64,000 nt of DNA from Agreia sp. Leaf283 (GTDB taxonomy: Bacteria > Actinomycetota > Actinomycetes > Actinomycetales > Microbacteriaceae). Shown one piece after another: positions 25,892 through 35,006 of this stretch. A program made the translations under genes and the position numbers. The stretch is taken from positions 321,949-385,948 of the forward strand of contig NZ_LMNF01000002.1 in assembly GCF_001422485.1 (NCBI RefSeq), read 5' to 3'. The notes beneath the pieces were generated by a model. It was not told the DNA's origin and ran no database searches. It saw nothing but the letters and a program-made list of their open reading frames with translations. The first letter of the stretch is position 1. Every line of letters begins with the position of its first letter.

Positions 25892-26482
25892 GTGGACGCA
25901 ACCAGCATCGATGAAACCGCCCTGTGGCAGCGCGGTCTGTCGGGCGACGGTTCCGCGTTCGGATCGATCTTCGACCTGCACAGGGCTCGCGTGTATCGGC
26001 ACTCGTACCGTCTGCTGGTCGACGCGAGCGAAGCCGAGGACGCTACGGCGATCGCCTTCCTCGAATTGTGGCGGTGCCGCTCGTCGGTGCGGGTCGTCGA
26101 CGGTTCGGTGCTGCCGTGGCTGCTGGTCACGGCCACCAATTCCGCGCGCAACCTCAACCGAGGCAGGAGCCGGTACCGGGCCCTTCTGGACTCACTTCCC
26201 CACGAGAGCCACCACCGCTCGGCCGAGGACGAAGCTCTGAACGATGTTGTGGCCGACACGCAGCTCGCCGGCGCACTGGCCCAGCTCTCATCGATCGATC
26301 TGCAACTCGTGACGCTGGTCATGATCGAGGGCTACACCGTGTCGTCCGCCGCCCCGATCCTCGGTCTGTCAGCCGGAGCCACCCGCACCCGGTTGCATCG
26401 CGCCCGTGCAGCATTGCGCCGGTACCTCGGGCATCCCACCCTCGCGCTCTACCTCCAGTCCTCCCTAGGAGACGCATCATGA
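25892..26482 (+). CDS. ECF-type RNA polymerase sigma factor
   Basis: A 196-residue sigma factor with region 2 (residues about 20-85, FGSIFDLHRARVYRHSYRLL to TAIAFLELWR) and region 4 (about 125-180, LSSIDLQLVTLVMIEGYTVSSAA then LSAGATRTRLHRARAALR). It belongs to the extracytoplasmic-function group, which switches on small regulons in response to envelope or other signals. The start is a GTG without a ribosome site; CACTAT, a possible -10, ends 5 nt before it, so a leaderless mRNA is plausible. The stop overlaps the next gene (ATGA), which is likely its regulator or sensor. No class-typical anti-sigma zinc motif is seen in that neighbour. Confidence 0.9.
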   Translation: MDATSIDETALWQRGLSGDGSAFGSIFDLHRARVYRHSYRLLVDASEAEDATAIAFLELWRCRSSVRVVDGSVLPWLLVTATNSARNLNRGRSRYRALLDSLPHESHHRSAEDEALNDVVADTQLAGALAQLSSIDLQLVTLVMIEGYTVSSAAPILGLSAGATRTRLHRARAALRRYLGHPTLALYLQSSLGDAS

Positions 26483-27255
26483 CCGCCCCGCAGATGAGTG
26501 ACAGCTTCGCGAAGGCGTTCCGCCAAGCACTCGTCACCCACGTCGATGCCCCGACTTATGACCGCCGCCGACACCGCCGGTGGGTTCTCGGCAGAGTCAT
26601 CGCCGCCTTCACTCTGCTTGCGAGCACCGCGACCGCCGCCGCAACGGGCGTGCTCGTGCTGCCTGGAGGTACCCAGGTCACACCGGTGAGCTCCTTCGTC
26701 ACGGGCACCTATGCCGGCACCGAAACCGTGCACCTGGGTCCCGCGCCCGACGACGCGAACGGCATCGTCGTCTCTCTGCACTGCCTCACCCCTGGATACC
26801 TCGGCCTTCCCGGGGGAACCGTCGTGAGCTGCGCAGCCGACGACCTCACCGGCAGCGATGCGCAGCCGGACTTCGTCTACGACGTCATCCCCCTCACCGA
26901 TGCGAGCGACGGCGCCCTGATCGTCACCGCACCCCCCGAGAGCAACTGGACTGTCTTGGCTGCCTACTCCACGTCCACCGGTTCGGAGTGGGCCACGAAC
27001 GGAAACGGGGAGAGCTACGGCGCGATCAGCGAGACCGGGCCCCCAGATCTCATCGCCGTAAGGAGTGCCGACGGCGCAACCGGCTACATCCGGCGCAGCG
27101 ACCTCGAACGAGCAGTCGTCACCGTCGTCGCGAACTCGGCCACAGGTGCGACGGACGGCATCACGGGCGCGCCGGCAGACGCCGCCAGCGGCTCCTCACT
27201 CCCCCTGTACGACTCGGACGGAACAACTCAGATCGGAGAGTTCACCCATGACTGA
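26479..27255 (+). CDS. Membrane-anchored extracytoplasmic protein coupled to ECF sigma
   Basis: A 258-residue protein with a cytoplasmic N-terminus of about 35 residues (basic RRRHRR just before the membrane), one membrane helix (about 36-60) and a beta-rich external domain. It ends with the pattern GYIRRSDLERA ... PLYDSDGTTQIGEF, which recurs in actinobacterial proteins encoded beside ECF sigma factors. Its start overlaps the sigma stop by 4 bp and has AGGAG upstream, so the two are translated together. The N-terminal segment lacks the zinc-binding anti-sigma motif, so an anti-sigma role is only an inference from position. Confidence 0.8.
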   Translation: MTAPQMSDSFAKAFRQALVTHVDAPTYDRRRHRRWVLGRVIAAFTLLASTATAAATGVLVLPGGTQVTPVSSFVTGTYAGTETVHLGPAPDDANGIVVSLHCLTPGYLGLPGGTVVSCAADDLTGSDAQPDFVYDVIPLTDASDGALIVTAPPESNWTVLAAYSTSTGSEWATNGNGESYGAISETGPPDLIAVRSADGATGYIRRSDLERAVVTVVANSATGATDGITGAPADAASGSSLPLYDSDGTTQIGEFTHD

Positions 27256-27730
27256 CCTCGGCGAGAACCTGCGACGTCGCGCACCCCGTCTGGCATCGGC
27301 GGCCTTCGTACTGCTTGTTGCACTCTTTGCTTCGACGGCCTGCACCTCCTCCCCCACGCCTGCCGCAACGACTGCAGTCGCACCAATGAGGAGCGATGAG
27401 ATGCCGCCGCACAGCGAGGGGCCTGCAGATTTTAATCGCTTCGGCAGGATGCAGCAGCCCATCGTGGAGCTGTCAGAAGATGGAACGACCCTGACCATCA
27501 GCAGAGTGGACGGTCACTGCATCACCCAACCGACAGCGTTCAGCTTCGATGGCGAGAGCACCTACGCCGTCACCTTCGACTTCGTCGTGCCCAACCCGGA
27601 GGGCGTCTGCGACACCGTCGGCATCGCGTACGCCACCGAATTCGCCCTCGCCTCGGCCCCCGCCGCTCGACCAATCACGGTCGAGTTCACGGGCCCTTTC
27701 GGCGATACGGTCGCTCTTGTGGCTGAGTAA
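27248..27730 (+). CDS. Putative lipoprotein, third gene of the ECF operon
   Basis: A 160-residue exported protein. The N-terminus has a basic region, a hydrophobic stretch (AFVLLVALFA) and a lipobox STAC with the lipidated Cys at residue 32. A low-complexity Thr/Ala linker leads to a compact beta-rich domain of about 100 residues with two Cys (HCIT, GVCDT) that could form a disulfide. I recognise no family. It overlaps the preceding gene by 8 bp, which places it in the same operon as the sigma factor. Confidence 0.8.
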   Translation: MTDLGENLRRRAPRLASAAFVLLVALFASTACTSSPTPAATTAVAPMRSDEMPPHSEGPADFNRFGRMQQPIVELSEDGTTLTISRVDGHCITQPTAFSFDGESTYAVTFDFVVPNPEGVCDTVGIAYATEFALASAPAARPITVEFTGPFGDTVALVAE

Positions 27731-27788
27731 GAACGAGCACGTGCCTGGTGAACCCAAGACCACGCGGAGAGCGGATTCTTCTGAGGGG

Positions 27789-27861
27789 TGGGCCCTACCG
27801 GGCTCGAACCGATGACATCCACGGTGTAAACGTGGCGCTCTACCAACTGAGCTAAAGGCCC
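27789..27861 (-). tRNA. tRNA-Val (anticodon TAC)
   Basis: A 73-nt cloverleaf on the minus strand: acceptor GGGCCTT/AGGGCCC, D arm AGCTCAG-TTGGTAGAGC, anticodon stem CCACG/CGTGG with loop TTTACAC, T arm ATCGG-TTCGAGC-CCGGT and discriminator A. The CCA end is not encoded. Confidence 0.96.
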
Positions 27862-27955
27862 CTGCATCACGAGCGAAGTCGAGATCTCGTGCGGACTACA
27901 GATTACACGGCGGCGGGCCCATCCCGGAACTCAGGGCTGGCCCCGAACTCAGGGC

Positions 27956-29209
27956 CTAGTCGACGAGCGCGTATCCATGGGCCGGAACGTGCGTGCCGCG
28001 CAGAGTCACCGCTTCATCGGTCAGATTGAGCGCAAGCGCCGCGCGTGCGTCGCCCGAGCGGGCCGTTGCCTCGAGCAGAAGGGTTTCGTTCGCCAACTCC
28101 TGCACCTCGACGCGGGCGTCGTGCAGCCATGCGTGCTGGCGTCGGAAGGCGATCAGGCTCTGGTGCAGGGCGAAGACGTCGTTGCGCTGCCATTCGGGGG
28201 CATCGCGGTCGGCACGCGGCCTCACCGCGTCGTCTCCGCCGGCCCGATCCTCTTTCACGCCGGTCAGCCCGCGCTCGTCGCCGTAGTAGACGCTGGGCAC
28301 GCCGGGCAGGAAGAACAGCAGCGCGTGCGCGAGCAGCGCATGCCGGCGGTCGGACACGAGAGACGCGATGCGGGTCACATCGTGGTTTCCCACGAAAGTG
28401 AGGGGCAAGAAATGCTCCACGAACTCTTGGTGGCGTTCCAGCGACCAGGCGAGCTCGAAGAAGTTCTTCTCGTTCAGCGAGTTCCAGATCGCCTTCCACA
28501 GCTCGTACTGGGTCACGGAATTCATGCCGGACTCATCGACGATCTGCGCGTAGTCCCCGTGGATCACCTCTCCGACGATCCAGACGTCAGGATGCGTCGA
28601 CCGGACGGCGTCGAGGATCGGCCGCCAGGCATCCGGAGCCACCGCGTACGCGGCGTCGAGGCGCCACCCGTCGGCCCCACGGTCGAGCCAGTGCCGCATG
28701 ACCCGGGTCACGTAGTCGGCGACTGGTGGATGCGCGAGGTCGAGTTCCACGAGATGGCCGTGGCCCTCAAAGACGGCCGGCTTCAGTTCACCGCCCGGCG
28801 TCTGCTCGGCCGCGAGGCGGAACCACGCCGCCTCGGCGGACCCGGGCCCTGCGGCGACGGCCGCCTGCCAGAGGGGGTTGCTGCGTGCGACGTGGTTGAA
28901 CACGCCGTCGAGCAGGACTCGAATGCCGCGTTCGCGACACGCCGCGACGAGCTGATCGAAGTCGGCCTCGTCGCCGAGACGGGGATCGAGCGAGAGATGG
29001 TCGATCGTGTCGTAGCCGTGCGTCTCGGAGTCGAAGATCGGCCCGAGGGCGAGTCCGTTCGCGCCCAGATCGACGATGTCGTCGAGCCACGGGAGAACGT
29101 CACCGAGGCGGTGCTGAACCGGATCGTGCGGGTTCGAGGTCGTGTCGGCCCCCACGAAACCCAGCGGGTAGACGTGCCACCAGATGACGTGCTCTGTCCA
29201 TGCGGGCAT
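27956..29209 (-). CDS. Glycoside hydrolase family 13 (alpha-amylase superfamily)
   Basis: A 417-residue cytosolic enzyme acting on alpha-glucosidic bonds. The (beta/alpha)8 barrel shows the four GH13 regions: DGVFNHVA (I), GWRLDAAYA with the nucleophile Asp (II), VGEVIHG with the acid Glu (III) and FVGNHDVTR with the third acid (IV). A short C-terminal beta domain follows. There is no signal peptide, so it acts inside the cell on a glucan or oligosaccharide; the exact substrate (maltooligosaccharide, sucrose, trehalose) cannot be called. The ATG at 29209 starts directly at WTEHVIWWHVYPLGF, the usual first strand. It lies 8 nt after the peroxiredoxin gene and is probably cotranscribed. Confidence 0.9.
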   Translation of the reverse strand: MPAWTEHVIWWHVYPLGFVGADTTSNPHDPVQHRLGDVLPWLDDIVDLGANGLALGPIFDSETHGYDTIDHLSLDPRLGDEADFDQLVAACRERGIRVLLDGVFNHVARSNPLWQAAVAAGPGSAEAAWFRLAAEQTPGGELKPAVFEGHGHLVELDLAHPPVADYVTRVMRHWLDRGADGWRLDAAYAVAPDAWRPILDAVRSTHPDVWIVGEVIHGDYAQIVDESGMNSVTQYELWKAIWNSLNEKNFFELAWSLERHQEFVEHFLPLTFVGNHDVTRIASLVSDRRHALLAHALLFFLPGVPSVYYGDERGLTGVKEDRAGGDDAVRPRADRDAPEWQRNDVFALHQSLIAFRRQHAWLHDARVEVQELANETLLLEATARSGDARAALALNLTDEAVTLRGTHVPAHGYALVD

Positions 29210-29217
29210 GCGTCGGC

Positions 29218-29691
29218 TCAGACCGCGACCGACCGCATCTCGTCGAGTGCCGCTCGATACGCCTCGATCGACCGGGCCTCGCCGGGGGCGGTGATGAAGC
29301 TCTCGCGGATGATGCCGTCGATGTCGATGAGGAAGGTCGCGCGGTTGGCGAAGCCCTTGCCTTCGAGGAACACTCCATACTCCTTGGCGACAGCGCCGTG
29401 GGGCCAGAAGTCCGCAAGGAGGGTGAAGTCGTAGCCCTGCACCTCGGCCCATGACCGCAGTGCGGACTTGGAGTCGACCGAGATGCCGAGAAGCTCGACG
29501 TCGTTGTCTTTGAAGAGGTTGAGGTTCTCTTCGAGAGCACAGAGCTCACTGGTGCACGTTCCCGAGAATGCCAGGGGGAAGAAGACGAGGGCGACAGCCT
29601 TCTTGCCTCGGAACTGGCTCAACCGGATTCGTTCGCCGTACTGGTTGGCGAGATCGAAGTCGGGAGCGCGGGTGTCGTTCTCCAAAGCCAT
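29218..29691 (-). CDS. Peroxiredoxin (AhpE/BCP type)
   Basis: A 157-residue thiol peroxidase that reduces hydrogen peroxide and organic or peroxynitrite species. The active site is [13 protein letters not shown]: Cys46 is the peroxidatic residue, with the conserved Pro and Thr around it, and Cys51 lies five residues later, the spacing used by BCP-type enzymes for an intramolecular disulfide. The rest ([40 protein letters not shown]) fits AhpE. The ATG start gives the standard length; AAGGA lies about 12 nt upstream. It is divergent from aceE. Confidence 0.92.
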   Translation of the reverse strand: MALENDTRAPDFDLANQYGERIRLSQFRGKKAVALVFFPLAFSGTCTSELCALEENLNLFKDNDVELLGISVDSKSALRSWAEVQGYDFTLLADFWPHGAVAKEYGVFLEGKGFANRATFLIDIDGIIRESFITAPGEARSIEAYRAALDEMRSVAV

Positions 29692-29937
29692 GAGGGTACT
29701 TGTTTCCTTTCGCGAGCGGGGATGGACGCCTTGTGGGCCCCGACTAAGGATGCCCGATCGCTGAACTTCGCCGATCTTACGCCTGATCCACAGGAGTACC
29801 AACCGTCGACGCGGCCAGACGGGCAGGAACATTCACTAGGCTGGAGGGTGGCGCGCATCGCTGACCCCCGGACACGAATCCGGGCACAGGCACGCACCGG
29901 CACTAGAAAATCTGTCACCCACAGAAAGAGGTCGACG

Positions 29938-32664
29938 TTGACTGTCAACGACCAGGACCCGTACTCGGTTAATTCGAACGATTCCGATCCCGACGAAACC
30001 GCGGAGTGGAACGAGTCGCTCGACCAGCTGGTTGCGGCTCACGGCCACGGGCGTGCGCGCGAGATCATGCTGAGCCTGCTGAAGCGAAGCAAGGAACTGC
30101 ATCTCGGTGTTCCGATGGTTCCCACCACGGACTACATCAACACGATCGCCCCCGAGAACGAGCCGGCCTTCCCTGGCAATGAAGAGATCGAGCGTCGCTA
30201 CCGCGCCTGGATCCGGTGGAACGCCGCCGTGCTCGTGCACCGCGCGCAGCGTCCCGGCATCGCCGTCGGCGGCCACATCTCGACCTACGCGTCGAGCGCC
30301 GCTCTGTACGAGGTCGGCTTCAACCACTTCTTCCGCGGCCAGGACCACGCGTCCGGCGGCGACCAGATCTTCGTGCAGGGCCACGCCTCCCCCGGCACCT
30401 ACGCCCGCGCCTTCCTCGAGGGTCGCCTCGGCGAGAACCAGCTCGATGGCTTCCGACAGGAGAAGTCGCACGTGGGCGGAGGACTCTCGTCATACCCGCA
30501 CCCGCGTCTGATGCCCGACTTCTGGCAGTTCCCCACCGTGTCGATGGGTCTCGGACCGATCAACGCGATCTACCAGGCGCAGCTCGGCAAGTACATCAGC
30601 AACCGGGGCATCAAAGACGCCTCCGAGCAGCAGGTCTGGGCATTCCTCGGCGATGGCGAGATGGACGAGGTCGAGAGCCGCGGCCAGCTGCAGGTCGCCG
30701 CGAACGAGGGCCTCGACAACCTCAACTTCGTCATCAACTGCAACCTCCAGCGCCTCGACGGCCCGGTTCGCGGTAACGGAAAGATCATCCAGGAGCTCGA
30801 GAGCTTCTTCCGCGGTGCAGGCTGGAACGTCATCAAGGTCATCTGGGGCCGCGAGTGGGACTCGCTGCTCGCCAACGACACCGACGGCGCTCTGCTCAAC
30901 CTCATGAACACGACGCCGGATGGCGACTTCCAGACGTACAAGACCGAAGACGGCGCCTACGTGCGCGAGAACTTCTTCGGTCGCGACCCGCGCGCGCTCA
31001 AGCTCGTCGAGGGATACACCGACGACGACGTGTGGAACCTCAAGCGCGGCGGTCATGACTACCGCAAGGTCTACGCCGCGTTCAAGGCGGCATCCGAGCA
31101 CAAGGGCCAGCCCACCGTCATCCTCGCCCACACCATCAAGGGCTACGGACTGGGCAAGAGCTTCGAGGGCCGCAACGCGACCCACCAGATGAAGAAGATG
31201 ACGCTCGACAACCTCAAGGCGTTCCGCGACGAGCTGCGCATCCCGATCACCGATGCCCAGCTCGAGGAGAACCCGTACCTGCCGCCGTACTACAAGCCGG
31301 CCGAAGGCGACGAGGCGATCGAGTACCTGCACGAGCGTCGGCGCGAGCTCGGCGGCTACCTGCCGGAGCGCCGCTCGAAGTACGAGCAGTTCGCCCTGCC
31401 CGACGACTCGGCTTACCAGACCCTGAAGAAGGGCTCGGGAACGCAGGAGATCGCGACGACCATGGCGTTCGTGCGACTGCTCAAGGACCTCACGAGGGCC
31501 AAGGGCTTCGGACACCGCATCGTGCCGATCATTCCCGACGAGGCACGCACCTTCGGCCTCGACGCGTTCTTCCCGACTTCGAAGATCTACAACCCGAACG
31601 GTCAGAACTACACCTCGGTCGACCGCGACCTGCTGCTCGCCTATAAGGAGAGCCCTCAGGGAACGATCATCCATGTCGGCATCAACGAGGCCGGCGCGCT
31701 GGCCGCGTTCACCGCCGTGGGAACGTCGTACTCGACCCAGGGTGAGCCCCTCATCCCGGTCTACGTCTTCTACTCGATGTTCGGATTCCAGCGCACGGGC
31801 GATGCTCTGTGGGCAGCCGGAGACCAGATGGCTCGCGGATTCGTGATCGGCGCGACGGCCGGACGCACCACGCTGACGGGCGAGGGCCTTCAGCACGCCG
31901 ACGGCCACTCGCTCCTGCTGGCATCCACGAACCCTGCCGTCGTGTCGTACGACGCGGCCTACGGCTACGAGATCAACCACATCGTTCGCGACGGCCTCGA
32001 GCGCATGTACGGCGGCGCGCACAGCGACCCGAACGTCATGTACTACCTGACGGTCTACAACGAGCCGCACGTGCAGCCGGCCGAGCCCGAGGGGCTCGAC
32101 GTCGACGGCGTCGTGCGCGGCATCTACAAGCTGAAGGACGGCACGGTCGAAGGCCCCAAGGCGAACATCCTCGCCTCGGGTGTGGCCGTTCCGTGGGCAC
32201 TCGAAGCCCAGCAGCTGCTCGCCGACGACTGGGGCGTCTCCGCCGATGTGTGGAGCGTGACCTCGTGGACCGAGCTGCGCCGCGACGGGCTGAAGGCCGA
32301 GGAGCACAACTTCCTCAACCCCAACGCCCCGAAGCAGACCGCCTACGTCACGACGAAGCTGGCCGACGCGGCCGGCCCCTTCGTCGCGGTGACCGACTAC
32401 ATGCACGCCGTGCCCGACCAGATCAGGCAGTTCGTTCCCGGCGAGTACGCGACCCTCGGTGCCGACGACTTCGGCTTCTCCGACACCCGACCCGCCGCGC
32501 GTCGCTTCTTCAAGATCGACGGACCGTCGGTCGTGGTGCGCACGCTCGAGCAGCTCGCCGCGAAGGGCGAGGTCGACGCATCCGCCCCCGCCTGGGCGAT
32601 CGAGAAGTACCGTCTCTACGACGTCACGGCCGGAACCTCGGGTTCGGCCGGCGGAGAGAGCTGA
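29938..32664 (+). CDS. aceE: Pyruvate dehydrogenase E1 component (homodimeric)
   Basis: A 908-residue thiamine-diphosphate enzyme that decarboxylates pyruvate and reductively acetylates the E2 lipoyl group. The TPP-binding motif is [10 protein letters not shown] ... [11 protein letters not shown] (about residues 238-268). N-terminal blocks [18 protein letters not shown] and [14 protein letters not shown] are typical, as are C-terminal [11 protein letters not shown] and [14 protein letters not shown]. The start is a TTG with AGAGG about 7 nt upstream; no ATG or GTG fits the known N-terminus. A TAGGCT -10 about 100 bp upstream predicts a leader. Its partners lpdA and the E2 gene are at 7-10 kb. 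Confidence 0.96.
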   Translation: MTVNDQDPYSVNSNDSDPDETAEWNESLDQLVAAHGHGRAREIMLSLLKRSKELHLGVPMVPTTDYINTIAPENEPAFPGNEEIERRYRAWIRWNAAVLVHRAQRPGIAVGGHISTYASSAALYEVGFNHFFRGQDHASGGDQIFVQGHASPGTYARAFLEGRLGENQLDGFRQEKSHVGGGLSSYPHPRLMPDFWQFPTVSMGLGPINAIYQAQLGKYISNRGIKDASEQQVWAFLGDGEMDEVESRGQLQVAANEGLDNLNFVINCNLQRLDGPVRGNGKIIQELESFFRGAGWNVIKVIWGREWDSLLANDTDGALLNLMNTTPDGDFQTYKTEDGAYVRENFFGRDPRALKLVEGYTDDDVWNLKRGGHDYRKVYAAFKAASEHKGQPTVILAHTIKGYGLGKSFEGRNATHQMKKMTLDNLKAFRDELRIPITDAQLEENPYLPPYYKPAEGDEAIEYLHERRRELGGYLPERRSKYEQFALPDDSAYQTLKKGSGTQEIATTMAFVRLLKDLTRAKGFGHRIVPIIPDEARTFGLDAFFPTSKIYNPNGQNYTSVDRDLLLAYKESPQGTIIHVGINEAGALAAFTAVGTSYSTQGEPLIPVYVFYSMFGFQRTGDALWAAGDQMARGFVIGATAGRTTLTGEGLQHADGHSLLLASTNPAVVSYDAAYGYEINHIVRDGLERMYGGAHSDPNVMYYLTVYNEPHVQPAEPEGLDVDGVVRGIYKLKDGTVEGPKANILASGVAVPWALEAQQLLADDWGVSADVWSVTSWTELRRDGLKAEEHNFLNPNAPKQTAYVTTKLADAAGPFVAVTDYMHAVPDQIRQFVPGEYATLGADDFGFSDTRPAARRFFKIDGPSVVVRTLEQLAAKGEVDASAPAWAIEKYRLYDVTAGTSGSAGGES

Positions 32665-32730
32665 CGAACGCGAGTCAGCCGAACCGTTCCGTGAACAGAT
32701 CAGGCACACCGATCGCAGGGGTGCGCGAGC

Positions 32731-33963
32731 ATGGCCAAGAGTAAGGCGGAGACACTCGCGTGGCTCCGCACGATCTCGGGCGAGCTCGCGACGGCCACGA
32801 TCAAGCGACTCGACGCGACGCTGCCCTGGTACGGCGACATGCCGCCAGGGCGGCGCAGCGCGGTCGGGCTCGTGGCCCAGGCCGGCATCAAGTCGTTCAT
32901 CCAGTGGTACGAGGATCCCTCGACGACCACCTGGATCGCATCGGACGTCTTCGGCTCCGCCCCCCGCGAGCTGCTGAGATCGGTCACGCTGCAGCAGACC
33001 CTGCAGCTGATCAGGGTCGTCGTCGAGGTCGTCGAAGACAGGGTCAAGGGCGCGGATGCCTCGCTGCGCGAGGCCATCCTCCTCTACTCGCGCGAGATCG
33101 CGTTCGCCTCCGCCGACGTGTACGCCCGGGCGGCCGAGGCACGCGGACTCTGGGACGCGAGACTCGAGGCCCTGGTCGTCGACTCCATCCTGAGCGGCGA
33201 GTACGACGACGAGCTCCCGTCTCGGATCGCGGCCCTCGGCTGGCACGGTCACGGCGAGGTGAGCGTTCTCGTCGGCACTACCCCGCGTGTGCTCGACGTC
33301 GATCAGCTCCGCCGCACGGCTCGGCACCTGCAGGCCGACGTGCTGATCGGAGTTCAGGGCAACCGACTCGTTCTGGTGATCGGTCGGTCGATCCCAGCTC
33401 CCGGCAGCGCGTCTCCCGCGGCTGCAGCCGGCACCGATGAACGCGATGGTGCTGAGCAGGCGACGGAACCGACCCTGAGCTTCATGGACATCGCCCGTGC
33501 CCTCGAGCCGGGATTCGGTCCCGGCCATCTCGTGCTCGGACACGAGGTGCCGAGCCTGGTCGACGCATCCCGCAGCGCGAAGGCGGCACTCGCCGGGTTC
33601 GCCGTGGCCCGGGCCTGGCGCAACGCACCGCGCCCCGCACTCGCAGACGACCTGCTTCCCGAGCGGGCGCTGGCCGGCGACCCTCTGGCGCGCTCGACCC
33701 TGGTCAACAGGGTGTATCGCCCCCTGCAGGACCAGTCGCCCGAACTCATGGCGACTCTGTGGTGCTACCTCGACAACGGCCGTTCGCTCGAGGCGACCGC
33801 GCGTGAGCTGTATGTGCACCCGAACACCGTGCGCTACCGCCTCAAGCGGGTGTCCCAGGTGATCGGGTGGGACGCGACGGGAGCGCGTGAAGCCCTGATC
33901 CTGCAGTCGGCGCTCATCCTCGGCACCATGCACGATCACGACGGCGCCATCAGTCGCAAGTGA
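32731..33963 (+). CDS. fasR: PucR-family transcriptional regulator of fatty-acid synthesis (FasR-like)
   Basis: A 410-residue regulator. The N-terminal 150 residues are helical (ligand-sensing in the family), the middle is a GGDEF-like degenerate domain typical of PucR/CdaR proteins, and the C-terminal 60 residues are a helix-turn-helix (LDNGRSLEATARELYVHPNTVRYRLKRV). It stands directly upstream of fabD in the same direction, as FasR does in Streptomyces, where it activates the fabD-fabH-acpP-fabF operon; the call rests on that context. A perfect 19-bp inverted repeat lies between it and fabD. The ATG has AGGGG 8 nt upstream. Confidence 0.85.
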   Translation: MAKSKAETLAWLRTISGELATATIKRLDATLPWYGDMPPGRRSAVGLVAQAGIKSFIQWYEDPSTTTWIASDVFGSAPRELLRSVTLQQTLQLIRVVVEVVEDRVKGADASLREAILLYSREIAFASADVYARAAEARGLWDARLEALVVDSILSGEYDDELPSRIAALGWHGHGEVSVLVGTTPRVLDVDQLRRTARHLQADVLIGVQGNRLVLVIGRSIPAPGSASPAAAAGTDERDGAEQATEPTLSFMDIARALEPGFGPGHLVLGHEVPSLVDASRSAKAALAGFAVARAWRNAPRPALADDLLPERALAGDPLARSTLVNRVYRPLQDQSPELMATLWCYLDNGRSLEATARELYVHPNTVRYRLKRVSQVIGWDATGAREALILQSALILGTMHDHDGAISRK

Positions 33964-34002
33964 TGCCTCTGTACCCTTTCGACAGCAGTTCTCGTCATTG
34001 TT

Positions 34003-34021
34003 GGTGTGATCTCGACACACC
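34003..34021. promoter_or_regulatory. Inverted repeat upstream of fabD, possible FasR operator
   Basis: GGTGTG-ATCTCGA-CACACC: perfect 6-bp arms with a 7-bp spacer, 31 bp before the fabD GTG and 40 bp after the fasR stop. It has no T-run, so an operator is more likely than a terminator. Confidence 0.5.
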
Positions 34022-34051
34022 TTTCGGCTCAACTCTTGGGAGGATGATCTA

Positions 34052-34972
34052 GTGATCGTCATCGTCTGTCCCGGCCAGGGCTCGCAAACCCCCGGCTTCC
34101 TCTCCCCCTGGCTCGATGTTCCGGGCTACCGCGAACATCTCGACGAACTGGGAGAAGCCGCAGGTCTCGACCTCGTCGCCCACGGCACCACGAGCGACGC
34201 CGACACGATTCGCGACACCGCGGTCGCCCAGCCTCTGATCGTCGCCGCCGGCATCCTGACCCTGCGCGCCCTGTTCGCCGACGGTCGCAAGACTCGCATC
34301 GGCGGTATCGCCGGACACTCCGTCGGTGAGATCACGGCCGCCGCGGGCGCCGGGGTGCTCAGCGAGACGGATGCGATGGCGTTCGTTCGCCAGCGCGGGC
34401 TCGCGATGGCCGCGGCCGCAGCAGAGACGACCACCGGCATGAGCGCCGTCATCGGAGCCGACGAAGAGGAGCTCCTCGCCCGCCTCGAGTCGCTCGGACT
34501 CCAGCCGGCCAACTTCAACGGCGCAGGGCAGATCGTCGTCGCCGGCGAGCCCGAGGCGCTTGCCGCCCTCGCGGCCGACCCTCCCGCCAAGGCCCGGGTC
34601 ATCCCGCTCCAGGTCGCGGGCGCGTTCCACACCCGGTACATGACGCCGGCCGTGGCGACCCTCACCGAGGTCGCGTCGAGACTCGAGCCCGCCGACCCGA
34701 CGACGACCCTCTGGACGAACAGGGACGGCAGCGTCGTCACGAGCGGCCGACAGTTCGTCGATCTTCTGGTCGGTCAGGTCTCCTCGCCCGTGCGCTGGGA
34801 TCTGGACATGCAGGCCTTCGCCGACTCCGGCGTCACCGGCATCATCGAGGTCGCGCCCGCGGGCGCACTCACCGGCCTCGCCAAGCGAGGCCTTCGCGGC
34901 ACACCCACCGTGGCGGTCAAAACACCCGACGACCTCGAGGCGGCCTTCGCGCTGCTCGACGGCGCCGCGTGA
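34052..34972 (+). CDS. fabD: Malonyl-CoA:ACP transacylase
   Basis: A 306-residue acyltransferase that loads malonyl groups onto ACP for fatty-acid synthase II. The nucleophile is Ser90 in GHSVGE, the catalytic His is His193 in GAFHTRYM, and the oxyanion motif PGQGSQ is at residues 7-12. The start is a GTG with GGGAGGA about 9 nt upstream. It is the first gene of the fab operon, probably controlled through the inverted repeat just upstream. Confidence 0.96.
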   Translation: MIVIVCPGQGSQTPGFLSPWLDVPGYREHLDELGEAAGLDLVAHGTTSDADTIRDTAVAQPLIVAAGILTLRALFADGRKTRIGGIAGHSVGEITAAAGAGVLSETDAMAFVRQRGLAMAAAAAETTTGMSAVIGADEEELLARLESLGLQPANFNGAGQIVVAGEPEALAALAADPPAKARVIPLQVAGAFHTRYMTPAVATLTEVASRLEPADPTTTLWTNRDGSVVTSGRQFVDLLVGQVSSPVRWDLDMQAFADSGVTGIIEVAPAGALTGLAKRGLRGTPTVAVKTPDDLEAAFALLDGAA

Positions 34973-35006
34973 GCACGACACCCGATTCGACAGTCCCGGA
35001 GACGAC

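Noticed and set aside
30490-34062. A 1190-codon open frame on the minus strand across aceE, fasR and the fabD start
   Set aside because: It is the mirror of aceE and fasR reading frames, a common artefact of high-GC codon use. It has no domain, is rich in Arg, Asp and Val runs, and both sense genes have full-length family matches.
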